Of a stretch of 64,000 nucleotides of DNA, positions 27,387 through 39,900 are shown piece by piece. The number at the start of each line of letters is the position of its first letter. The stretch's first letter is position 1. Location of the stretch: the NCBI RefSeq assembly GCF_018320785.1, contig NC_054888.1, forward strand, positions 22,337,938 to 22,401,937, read 5' to 3'. The notes under the pieces are model-generated. The model did no database searches. It was not told where the DNA came from and saw nothing but the letters and a program-made list of their open reading frames with translations. The position numbers and the translations under genes were made by a program. The stretch is from Cheilinus undulatus (Eukaryota; Chordata; Actinopteri; Labriformes; Labridae).

Positions 27387-30130
27387 GGGCTGCAAGCAGC
27401 ACTGAATCGGCCTTTGCACACGTTGGATAATGGTGCCTATCAGTTTGTAATATAATTTATATTAGCCTGTTGTTTAAAACCTTAGAGTTTCAGCCAGACT
27501 ATTTTAAAGCTCTTAGTAAATGTTTGGGAACTGCCTTGGTTTATTTCAGCAGGATTTGGCCAACCTTGTAATAAATGGAATTTTTTTTCATGAAGACCAA
27601 CTACTTTATTGACATGATGAGACATCGCAATCTGATAAGCCAACATGGCCGCACCCTATGAGTTTGGTACAACATTTTGCCAACTTTTAATCCTCCAGGA
27701 CTCTTATTGGACACCAAAGATGAAGTTGATTTGATGAATTCCTGAAAGGAGATGATGCTAGAATGACCCCTGAAAATGACTATTTGTGATGTTTGTGTAA
27801 AGGGTTGAACTCAGGTGCGGAGACGGAAGCAGTTTTAACAGTTTATTGTGCGGGTAAGTGCAGAGGGGAGGGGGATTCCAAGAGTCCAGGAGGGAGTGAG
27901 AGAGTGCTGGAGCTGGCTGTGGTGAACTGAGCAGGAGGCACTGGAAAAAAGGAGGAGAGGCACGTTAGCGACAGTACAAGAAAAATGCAAACACTGGAGA
28001 TCACTAGAATCATCAAAAACACAAGAAAACTTCTCTGGAGGATCTTGAGAAGGAGCCTGGAGACAACGTTTACCGTGTGGCAAGGTAGACAAGACTCAGG
28101 CGCTGTAGAGAGCTGCAGCCGGTCTTAAGTAGCAGGAGTAATCAGTAGATTCGCTGCAGGTGTGACTCTCCACAGCACCAGGGGGGCAGGGTGAAAGCCT
28201 CAGGAGAAACAGAGGATAGTTAACAGCCAGCAGCCAGCTCCGGAAACCGGAAGTTCTACACAATAAAATACTCAATACAAAATAAACACCACACTATTTT
28301 GACTAATATCTGTACAAAAAAAATCAAAATGGCAGATTTTTTTCTTTTTTTACAATATGGGTTCAAGATGCTTTTAACTGTAGATCCTGGCATGAAACAA
28401 CTGCTTACCAGATTTCCAAATCCTATGATAAAAGTGGTGCAGGCACTGATGCTGCTTTAAAATTTTCTAGGGGGTGCCTCTGAGCCAATAGGCCATGCCC
28501 ACAAACCTAAGCCCTATCATTCTTCCCAGGATCTCACAGGGAATTTTTCCACCAAGTTTCATGGCTGTACAAGTATGTTAAGCATATGTAAAAAACTATT
28601 TCCTGTTTCATGGCAAACAAAACAAATCGTCATGACCACATCTTTTGATGTTGTTTTTTGACCTTCATATATAAGTATAGTCAACATATTGGAAAATGCC
28701 TGGGATCAGTTCAGCAGGACTTGTGGAGTTTTTTGTGAGGACCAGCCACTTTTATGACATGGTGAAACATCTGATTTTGATGAGCTGCCAAGGCCACGCC
28801 CTTTGAGCTTGGTACAACATTTTTGCCAACTTTTAATCCTCCAGGGATCTTCTTGTTTTACACCAGAGATGAAGAAGATTGAAAGAAATCCTCAGAGGAG
28901 ATGATGCTAGAATGACCCCTGGAAATGACTACTTCGACCAATGTCTGTACAAAATCCAAAATAGCGGATGTCCTGTAGTTTTTCAAAACATTGGTCCAAA
29001 TTACTTTTTTGTAGATTCTGGCATGATACATACGCATACCAATTTTCACAATCCTACCTAAAAAGGCATGCAAGGTTGGATTTGTTGAAATGTTCTAGGG
29101 TACAGAGTTACAGAGTTTGGTATAACATTTTGCTAACTTTTAATCCTCCATGGCTAATCTTGTACTACACCAAAGATGAAGGAGATTGGATCAACACTGT
29201 GCTACAGGAGCTGCATTTTTTGAAATACTGGAGGGGGAACCACTGAGTCATTTAGCCACACCCACCAACAAAATTCATACCATTCATCTCGAGTCCCTCT
29301 GGGCATTATCTATACCAAGTTTCATGTCTTTACAAGTATGTTAATCCCATGAAAAACTATTTCCTGTTTTGTTCCAAACAAAATGTCGCCTTGGCGTCAC
29401 CATTAGATGTACACTTTTGACACTCTACAAAAATGAAGGTACAGATGTTAGGATGTGTCTGAGTAAATTTGAGTGAGATTTGATCAACCAGAGTGAAATG
29501 GGAAATGCTTTACCAGAAGCCATTTTCTTTCTCTTACCACAAGGTGGCACTGTATGTTTTTTGTAAAGTACAACTGCCAATGTGTTTGGGTGCATGCTCT
29601 CATCAAGCACATAAAATCTTGTTCAGGCATGATTAAATTCAGCTGAGTTAGGGTTGTTTAAAATTTAAGGCCAAAAAAATATATATCAACTTTGATGTTT
29701 GCCATCCTGTAACAGCCACGCCCTCTTACCAAAACTCACAGATTTTGGTACAGTGCTGCAGCAACATCTTAAAAGGAACCCTGCATGATCAGACAAGTTC
29801 ATCTTGTTGGATTGATATTTGTAGCTCTTGTGTGTATATTGAACTAAAAACTCACAGAAACTCAGATACCTGCATTTTGAGTAATTTGAGTTTATAAACT
29901 CACCAGGGCCCCTTTCAATGGCCAAAAAAAAAAAAAAAACTAATCTTGCTAATTCCTTTAAAATGGCAGATTTCCTGTTGGAGATAGGGGAGAAGCCCAA
30001 GAGGGTTTCTGTAGATCTCCCCAAGCTGCATCGGCACACAAAATTTTAAAGATATTGGACAAAGACAAAGGAGGGGGAATTTAACTTTGAAAACTGTTAC
30101 GGGGGGCAATCAAGGCAATCCCCAAACGTT
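27387..30130. repeat. Dispersed fish repeat with internal near-duplicate units
   Basis: Begins ctagggctgcaagcagcact. A unit containing acaacattttgccaactttt and gatgatgctagaatgacccc occurs near 27,680-27,780 and again near 28,815-28,930, with a third partial version near 29,115-29,200. No coding frame is supported. It is interrupted by the element at 27786-28292. Confidence 0.55.
27786..28292. mobile_element. 507-bp element with 7-bp target duplication, superfamily unknown
   Basis: ACTATTT directly precedes (27779-27785) and follows (28293-28299) the insert. Ends GTGATGTTTGTGT and, inverted, GTGGTGTTTATTT are short imperfect inverted repeats. The sister repeat unit at about 28,925 is uninterrupted at this point, which marks the insertion boundaries. 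No coding frame. Confidence 0.6.
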
Positions 30131-30826
30131 TTAGTGGAGTTCCATGAAATATCCAATTTTTCACCAGACTTGATGCACATGCCAAAATTAAGGACTTATT
30201 AAACACGTTTAGATACCTAAAACCTACAAGCAAATGATTAATTATTCAAATTACAAATAGTTCCTTGTTCCTGGTTCAGTGCTGAGGCCCTGATCAACCC
30301 TTTCATCCCTAGAGGCCCCATATCTGGGTCTAGCTCTCCTCTGAAAACCTTTAAAAGAAACTCCACCCACAGAGTCCTGTCACACACTGGTTGAAGCCCA
30401 TAGATCAGGGAAAACTAAAAAGCACAACATTTTCCACCTAAACAAAACACAACTCAAACCACATCCAGTAGAATGAAAAGATGTCAAAAACTACAGTTAC
30501 TCTAAACACAGTATTTTACTGCAAACAAGGCACCCTGCCAGTGACACAGGATATATTTACTTTAAAAGTGTAAACATTTTAAGGCAGAAAAAAAATCAGT
30601 TATGCTAATTTCAGTCTTTATTTACTCAGTCCCAGTGACTTCTACAGGGATTTTACACGTCTGCTAAAATCTGTAGAGTTATCTTTACATTGATGCCAAG
30701 CTTATTCATGTAGACTTTGTAGTTGCAGAGAAATACTCAGCTGTATTTGGGTATGTCATTTTCAAGCTTGAACACTGAAAAAGGGCCTTGAGATGAAAGG
30801 GTTGAACATATCCTGATGTTTTTCAG

Positions 30827-30937
30827 TACCAGGATGGAGAATCAAAGCTCAGACCCTCCTGAAGCCAGCCGTGTTTCCATGCAGAGTGATCAGTCGAAAG
30901 GCGGCATAATCAACGTCAACGTATCAGGAAGTGGAAG
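30827..30937 (+). CDS. Gene 2, N-terminal repeat exon
   Basis: A 111-nt phase-2/phase-2 exon with core [20 protein letters not shown], followed by a variant tail (INVNVSGSG). The acceptor is gtttttcag and the donor gtaaga. It is the only repeat unit visible for this gene and is more diverged than the gene 1 units. The conserved cysteine of the P-S-C motif is arginine here. Confidence 0.75.
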
Positions 30938-33900
30938 GTAAGAAACTATAAAATAGATTGACAGCTGCGTTGAAATGTTATCAGTGTGGTGAGTCCCAGG
31001 GGTCCACAGGCAGTGAACTTAGAAGGCCTTATGGAAACTAGTGGATCTTTAGTTGCTTGAGAAATTATTTATTGTAACATGATGTAATATAAGACAGCTG
31101 AGGGCTAATTTCTATAACAAGAAACAGATCTTTGTCTGGACAGAGCCCCGTTCCTCATACATGGTTCAAATAATCAGAGCTAATGTCCTTTTAGCCTGAT
31201 TCAATTAACGTGATGATTGAAGGCTGGCTAAGTCCATTCCTGCACGGCTGAATCGTGCTGAATCAATGACGTTAACTGGAACCAGACATGAGTGATCAGG
31301 ATACGTGCGCGTGCCTGTTCTACATAAAAAGGGAGCAGTGTAGATCACAGAAATCACAATTGTCTGTCATAATTCATGGCGAATAATAAGGAAAGCACGA
31401 CATTTTTCACACAAACAGAGCAGCAAACAATCATGGAGGAGTTTGAAAATTACAAAAACATTGTAACTGTGAAATCCAACACCTCGGCTGCAGCAAAGGT
31501 GAGACATGCAGCTTGGCAAAAGATTGTGGACAAGTTAAATGCGCAAGTAAGGAATATGTAGGCCTATAGTTATGCATTGCTGTATAAGGCTACAGCCTAG
31601 GCTATTAATTTAAATGTGTGTTTGCCGTAACCTTGTAGCCTAATGACCTAGATTGATTACTTTCTATCATAAATGAACCTTGTGTATTTTCTAAAGGTAC
31701 TAGGAAGTACACTAATTTGAGACAATATGTTTTACATTGCCTATAGGCCCAGCTATCTGTTTTCATATTTATATAGTGTGCACTTATTCTCCTCTTATCG
31801 CTTTATATAGAACAAACCCAACTGTCAAGCGAACTTGGGAACAAGTTAAAATAAAACACAAGAACATTATTCAGTCTGGTAAGGGAATATCATTTGTTCT
31901 ATGGTGTTGAATTAGAAATGTTCCTTGTATGTGCCACTCGCAAAAAAACGCAATCCTACACAAAGTTTGAGTGACAGTAAGTGCGTGGCTGTGCTGGGTA
32001 GTACTGGCGATGTATGGCCCTATCAGCTGTTGCAAATAAATAATGCTTTGGCGACTGAAACAGTAATGTCATACAAAAAAATCATCAGAGAATGATAAAG
32101 GATCTTGGCAATCTCGGATCAGTCTTTCCCTATGAAATGTGGCACAGATTGTTATTGCTCCTAAATCGACTTGGTCTCTCAGGAAGGGAGCTTCCTCTTT
32201 TGTTTCTTTTGGGGGTGTGTCTTAAGATCCGGCTTCTTGAAATAAACCTGCCCTGGAGCAGGTTTAAGTTTATTGATCTGTTGCTATAGTGATTTAGCTT
32301 AACCTGCTTCGAGGCACGGAACAAGCCTGACATCACGTCAGGTTATCCTGAAATTATCCAACTAACTGAGTTAGCCAGGTACAAGGAACGGGGTCCAGGT
32401 GTTCCACCTGAAGGTAAACAGTTGTTGACCTGGTGTTGGTGAAATGTTCAAATGAATATTACAGTTTAAAGACATACTGTAGTGGGGAGCAATGAATGAC
32501 CAGTGTTAAAACGTACATTTAGTCTCAGACTCTATCATCAGACACGGTAAAGTTTATCAGGACGTCAGTTATTTAAGCCCAGCTGCAGCACCTAAGGGTC
32601 TTAAAGGGTTGGCTTAGCCTCTACAACAGGTTAACTAATTTATTTAAAATATACATTTGACACCTTGAACACAGAGGTGGCAAAAGTCCTCACATTCTGT
32701 ACTTCAGTAGAAGTCCAGATACTTGTGTGAAAAAGTACAGGCTCTGAAATGTACCTGGGTAAATGAATTTTACCTTCAATAACACGCAACACCTCTTGAT
32801 AATTCGGCTGAATGTTGAACAGGGAAAATGAAAAATCAGAGGAGGAAATGCCAGTAGGGAGCGCTGTTATAAAGTAATGAGATAGCTAAATGAAGAGATG
32901 TCAGGGGGTTAGTTATTGAGGAAGTGATCTTTGTCAATAAACAAACATCCATACCAGAGTAAATGTGATTATCATTTAAACCTCCTACATTTACACTGGG
33001 CCATGTTGTTGACCTCTCAAACTCTGTCATTAAATGTCCTTAAATCTGATATTTTTCTACAGAGGTCAGCTGGAAACATCAGAGTTCTTCAATGATCAGT
33101 CCAATCAGCATCAAACAGACCTGGACTCCATATTTATGGTGTGTACATCATCATTTACAGTGGAGCACATCTATCTAGATATCATGGTAAACTGTTTTGC
33201 AGTCTGTCTGATCAAACACAGGCTGTCCTCTAAACATTCACATTCTCTTTGTGTTCCAGCTGCTGGAGGAGAACATTATCATCTTTGTGAAGAAGGAACT
33301 GAAGAGATTTCAGAAGGCTCTGAGTCAGGATAACCCAGGATGTCTCATTGAGGATGAGGAGGTGTTGGTTGGTGAAGAGCAAAGGAGCAGCAGAGAGGCT
33401 TTTCTGAACATCACAGAGAACTTCCTGAGGAGAATGAAGCAGAACAAGCTGGCTGACCATCTGTGGAACAGTAAGTTTTTCAAAGTAAAAAGGAAACGGA
33501 GATTTAAGATGATGGAAAGATGAAGAGGAAGTTTACATTTCCTAACTCTGCTTTAATATTCTGCACATACCCACTGAACATCTGATGAGATTTTTGGATT
33601 AAACTGATGGTGGAAGAAGAACTGCACAGCCTCTCTTTTAGATTACAACTTTTTGCAGGATCAGCTCATTCACATCATTTGTTGTTTGTTCTTTCAGGAA
33701 TTTCTGATCCAGTTTGCCAACATAAACATAAGTCTAACTTGAAGAAGAAGTTCCAGTGTGTGTTTGAGGGGATCGCTAAACAAGGAAAACAAACACTTCT
33801 GAATCAGATCTACACAGAGCTCTACATCACCAAGGGAGGGACTGGAGAGGTCAACGATGAACACGAGGTCAGACAGATTGAAACAACATCCAGGAAAGCA

Positions 33901-36900
33901 CACAGACCAGAAACAACCATCAGACAAGAAGACATCTTTAAAGCGCCACCTGGAAGAGATGAACCAATCAGAACAGTGATGACCAAGGGTGTGGCTGGCA
34001 TTGGGAAAACAGTCCTAACACAGAAGTTCATTCTGGACTGGGCTGAAGGCAAAGCCAACCAGGACATCCAGTTCACATTTCCATTCACTTTCAGAGAGCT
34101 GAATGTGCTGAAAGAGAAAAAGTTCAGCTTGGTGGAGCTCGTTCATCACTTCTTTACTGAAACCAAAGAAGCAGGACTCTGGAGGTTTGATGGGTTCAAG
34201 GTCATGTTCATCTTTGACGGGCTGGATGAGTGTCGACTTCCTCTGGACTTCCACAAAACCAAAATCCTAACTGATGTCACAAAGTCCACCTCAGTGGATG
34301 TGCTGCTGACAAACCTCATCAGGGGGAACCTTCTCCCATCTGCTCACCTCTGGATAACCACACGACCTGCAGCAGCCAATCAGATCCCTCCTGGGTGTGT
34401 TGACATGGTGACAGAGGTCAGAGGGTTCACTGACCCTCAGAAGGAGGAGTACCTCAGGAAGAGATTCAGAGATGAGGAGCAGGCCAGCACAATCATCTCC
34501 CACATCAAGACATCCCAAAGCCTCCACATCATGTGCCACATCCCGGTCTTCTGCTGGATCACTGCTACAGTTCTGGAGGATCTGCTGAAGACCAGAGAGG
34601 GAGGAGAGCTGCCCAAGACCCTGACTGAGATGTTCATCCACTTCCTTGTGGTTCAGACCAAACAGAAGAGCATCAAGTATGATGAAGGAGCTGAGACTGA
34701 GCCACACTGGAGTCCAGAGAGCAGGAAGATGATCGAGTCTCTGGGAAAACTGGCTTTTGAGCAGCTGCAGAAAGGAAACCTGATCTTCTATGAATCAGAT
34801 CTGATGGAGGGTGGCATTGATATCAGAGCAGCCTCGGTGTACTCAGGAGTGTTCACACAGGTCTTTAGAGAGGACAGAGGACTGTACCAGGATAAGGTGT
34901 TCTGCTTCATCCATCTGACTGTTCAGGAGTTTCTGGCTGCTCTTCATGTCCACCAGACCTTCATCAACTCTGGAGTCAATCTGATGAAAGAAGAACAAAC
35001 ACCATCCAGGATCTCTAAAATCTTTAGAACCAGGCCTAAACTTCGATATCTCCATCAGAGTGCTGTGGACCAGGCCTTACTGAGCCCAAATGGACACCTG
35101 GACTTGTTCCTCCGTTTCCTCCTGGGTCTGTCACTGACCACAAATCAGAATCTCCTACGAGGTCTGCTGACACAAACAGGAAGGGACTCAAAGACCAGAC
35201 AGGAAACAGTCCAGTACATCAAGACAAAGATAGATAAGGATCTGTCTGCAGAGAAGAGCATCAATCTGTTCCACTGTCTGAATGAACTGAATGATCGTTC
35301 TCTAGTGGAGCAGATCCAACAGTTCCTGAGATCAGGACGTCTCTCCACAGATAGACTGTCTCCTGTTCAGTGGTCAGCTCTGGTCTTTATCTTACTGTCA
35401 TCAGAAAAAGATCTGGACGTGTTTGACCTAAAGAAATACTCTGCTTCAGAGGAGGCTCTCCTGAGGCTGCTGCAAGTGGTCAAAGCCTCCAACAAAGCTC
35501 TGTAGGTGAACTCAGAACTGCACTGATAAAAGTAGTCTGTATTTAGAAAAGAAACTAACTTAAATCTACCTCTGTTTCTGTTTCAGGCTGAGTGGCTGTA
35601 ACCTCTCAGAGAGAAGCTGTGGAGCTCTGTCCTCAGTCCTCAGCTCCTCCAGTCTCAGAGAGCTGGACCTGAGTAACAACGACGTGCAGGATTCAGGAGT
35701 TGAGGAACTTTGTGGTGAACTTATGGATCCACTTTCTAAACTGGAAACTCTCAGGTCAGGATGACACAACCACTATTAAGTTTGCCAAATAAAATGTCAT
35801 GTCTTCTGTGAGTTTTTTATTGACTTACTAAAATCTTTTACAGGCTAAGTGGTTGTAACCTCTCAGAGAGAAGCTGTGGAGCTTTGTCCTCAGTCCTCAG
35901 CTCCCAGTCCTCCAGTCTCAGAGATCTGGACCTGAGTAACAACCACCTGCAGGATTCAGGAGTGGCACTGTTGTCTCCTGGACTGGAGAGTCCACACTGC
36001 AGACTGGACTCTCTCAGGTTAGTGTAGCAACAATGACACCAGCATCAAAGTCCTCCAATCTTCAATGCTATGTCGCTGTAAGGTTTAGCACAGGTTTTCT
36101 TGTACAGGCCAAAATGTATTGTTGCTCAAAGATGTATACTGGCTGTTTTGTGTTCATCTGTAAAGGTTTTATAATGAGATCCAGGATAAAATACTGATTA
36201 TTGAAAAGTTACAAGGACTGTTTTAATCCTGTCCGACTTCAATCTTGACTCATGACTCATTCGTATCTGCTGTAGTGAAGGGTTCGTGGTTTCCTGCCAC
36301 TCACAGATCGCGAGAGATCAGAGCACAACACATCTCTACTGCTCTAACCAACCCCCCTTAAATGTATGTAAATGTGCCTGCTGTAGTTTAAGAAAAGAAC
36401 AGAGAAAGAAGCCATGTTGACTCAGACTCACCTATGGGGGCCTCGTGTGGTCCGAAGAAAACCCCTCCTGAAAATGTCGTCAATTATCCCACCAGTCTAA
36501 GATATGGTTTTAGAAAACATTTCTATTTTATTTGCAGCTCAGTAAAATATGTACCAAATCACTTAAAAAGCCAGATTGACAACCAAATCGTCAGATTTAA
36601 CAGATTACATGTAAAAGTAAATTCACCACCAACAAAAATGGATTACATGAACATTTCTGTAAAATTTCATGGATGAAAAATGATGTAAAAATCAATTTAG
36701 AAGCAAAAAGAAACATAGTGGTTCAACATGAATAGGTACCAAAAATTCAAAATGGTCAAAAACTTTGAAGTTGAAACCACAAAAGATAGCTTTTGGTTAA
36801 ATTTGGTTCTCTATCCCGGACCATAGAAACTGTTTAACCTGATCGGCTGACGCTTCCTTCGGTGAGCAAAGATTCCAGCATGGGTCTCCACGACTTCAAA

Positions 36901-39900
36901 TAGCCATTGGTTAGAGCTTGTCCCCTTGCAGTATAACCCCCTTGTGCAGATAGGTTTCCTTATAACTCAACAAGTAGTAGCGACCCGTGACTGGTTTGTT
37001 CACCGAGAAGAGTAATCACCAATCGCCCACAGAAGGTCTCAGGACCAAAGAACTGTATCACGCCAATTGAGCCAACAGGTTGGAGTCTGCAAGAGACCCA
37101 ATGAGCAAATTGACCTATGGCTAAGCCACACCCCCTCCACTCACTCGGACAAACAATGAACATTTAGTGACGGGCGCTATTGCAGTTGTCACAGTAGGAG
37201 ACATTTCACAGGGGGCCACTCGTGATTTTTGGAGACAAAAAGATCACATATCATCTAGAAGTCACCAAAAGGGTCTGAACTACGCATTGGAGGGATATAT
37301 TAATCATTTTATTGTCGAGAAGGTCGATGAAAAGCTTCAGTTACAAGCCTAAATTCACAGGCCCCAGTGCAAACGTGATAAACCGCATCTCATTGCCATC
37401 AAAATCGCAGACCACAAGATAGAGGATCAGCATCAAAGTGCCACTGAAGTTAAGGTTTTTGGCTCAGAATATGGCAAAAATATAACGGCCTTTTTACCAT
37501 CTTTACCACGAGTGTCTATCCATTAGTTTGGTGCTATAGTATATTTACATTGACTCATTCAGCATAACGTTTGCCAACCTTTGTTATCTCGGCTATTACA
37601 AATAAGTTAATGAAGCTAAGCTTCAGAAGTTGATGTTAGTTTAACTAGAGTCATTTGGACAACAGCTAACAATGATGTACGATTACCAAAGTACAAAAAC
37701 TAGAACAAAAAATGCCAATGAACTCCCAACAAACAACGTGACACAACGAACACCGCAGCTAGGAGCTAACATTAGGCTAACTTTAGCTAATGGTAGAGAT
37801 GTAAAAGATAACTTTATATTTCTTTCCAGCAAAGTGACAATATGTAGCCTCAAATACGATGTTGGCTTACCTTAGAACAGATGTTGTTAATTTTATCCAT
37901 GTTGAGTTGACGTTGTGGTCTACCGCAAAACTTTTATCCAAAGAAGACACATTTCTCGGTTTAGATGTGGCTTAGGAAAGGGTAAAAATACACTCCGTCA
38001 CCCAGCCTCTCAGCATACCTTGTGTTGGAGTAGCATGTACCCCATGAACACCGTTTGACCATTTTTAAACTTAAAATCTCAGAAAAACTTCATAAAACCG
38101 GACGAAAACTAACTTTCTCCCATTCATTTCAACGGACGTCCAGGCAGCCGATGTCCGAGTGTATTGGAGTGGTATACGCACTGTGATTGGCTCATCCCGT
38201 TTGAGGGCGGGACTTAGCCATAGGTCAGTTGGGGCCGCCTTTTTATACCTGGTTACGCTGACATATCTGGACAGTCCCGCCCCTTTTGAGTTGAACTTTG
38301 TACACAGTTTTGAAGTTTACATAACCTCGAGTTTACTTAAGTTGACTTAAGTTCACCAAGTTCTCGGAAGAGTTCACCAAAGTTCACTACGTCAGCAGCA
38401 ATAGAGGGTTCAAAAGTTCACCCGAAAAGTCCCTTGTGGTTATGATCTTTACTGTTTTTCTAAGATGGCGATGCAACACCTGCAGAAGATGCCCCGTGGT
38501 GCCTTTTGGCCTTCGCACTTCTTCCGTCAGCTAGGTTTCGGTTCTGCAGGTGCAGCAGCAGCCATGATCTGTCTATAAACATGTGCACACACAAAACTAG
38601 AGAAGCTTAATTACTGCATAAGATATAAAATAAAACATTTGTCTTGTTAAACCTGACTTTGGTTAAATATTCCAAAGTTTAAAAGAACAACTGATAATAA
38701 AACTGGGATTAAGAATAACTGTTTTGGTTTGGTTTTTTCAATGAAAATAATTTAATAACACTAGAAAGTTGATTCTCTCAACAGTTTGTATTTGTTTTGT
38801 TTTTGAACTTACATGTAATTTGGGGTTATAGTATACTTTGTACTTTTAGATGACAGTGTAAGTAATCAATGTGGTAAATTGTGCCACTTCTGTGTAGAAC
38901 TTTGTGTAAATTATGGTGGGGGGGGCTTTAATGTAGGAGAGCCCAGCTACCGAATGCCTTGCTTTTCCCTCAGGAAAGTACATCCATCCATCAACTTTAT
39001 TCTCAGCGGGTGTGTCACAGAGTGGGGAAAATCTGGTCAAAATGTGAAGCAGTTGGTGGCGATCCGACTGGGCCTCAGGCTAGGATAGCTGTTCCTGGCT
39101 ACAGGGGGGCTGGCTAGCAGGAGAATAGAAAAAAGGTTTGGATTCAGTGGCATGGAGCTGTGTTTCCACAAGCATTACCCTGTCCACCTGAGCTCCACAT
39201 AAACTACATTAAATACACGAACTGTTATCGGTGAAGGAGGACAGGGAGAACCTGAAAATCTAGCACACTGTGCAGTCCGAGGCAGACACAGAAGCTGAGG
39301 CCAAGCTAGGCTAAATTGTGCTAGAAGAGGATTGGGAGGCTGAGAGAAAAGCAGCTAAACTGTAAGGGTGTTTGTTGTTAAGTGTATGTCTACGTAAACG
39401 CACAACAGCTATGAAACAGTAGTGATGAGAAGCAGAAAGAGTAACAAAATTAACTGTAGCGCCATCAACATTTAGGAAAATGCAGTATCTTCTTTGGATG
39501 TGTAAAGAGCAGAGACACTTAGAGGAAGTGACACAATACGCTAACAGTACGTCAGCAGGTCAGCTGTATCACTGGATAGGGACCTGAGGGGGACCAACAT
39601 GAAGCGTAAAAAACATAATTTAGGAGTTTTATACAAAACCTATCCATGGTTCCAGGTTCAAACCAGTATACTCAAGAAGCCCTCTGAGAGGTATGAATGA
39701 GAATTGGAGCAACAGGGAGGTTTCCAAGTCTAGACATACATACAGACAGCTCTCTAATTATAGTAGTGAGATATTTATAATAATAATACATTTTATTCAT
39801 AAAGTGCTCTATTTCATAAAAACTCAGACACTGTACAAAGCAAGAAAAGATTTAAACTCTTGAAGAGCAACATTAAAACAGGTAAAGCCGACACAAACAA

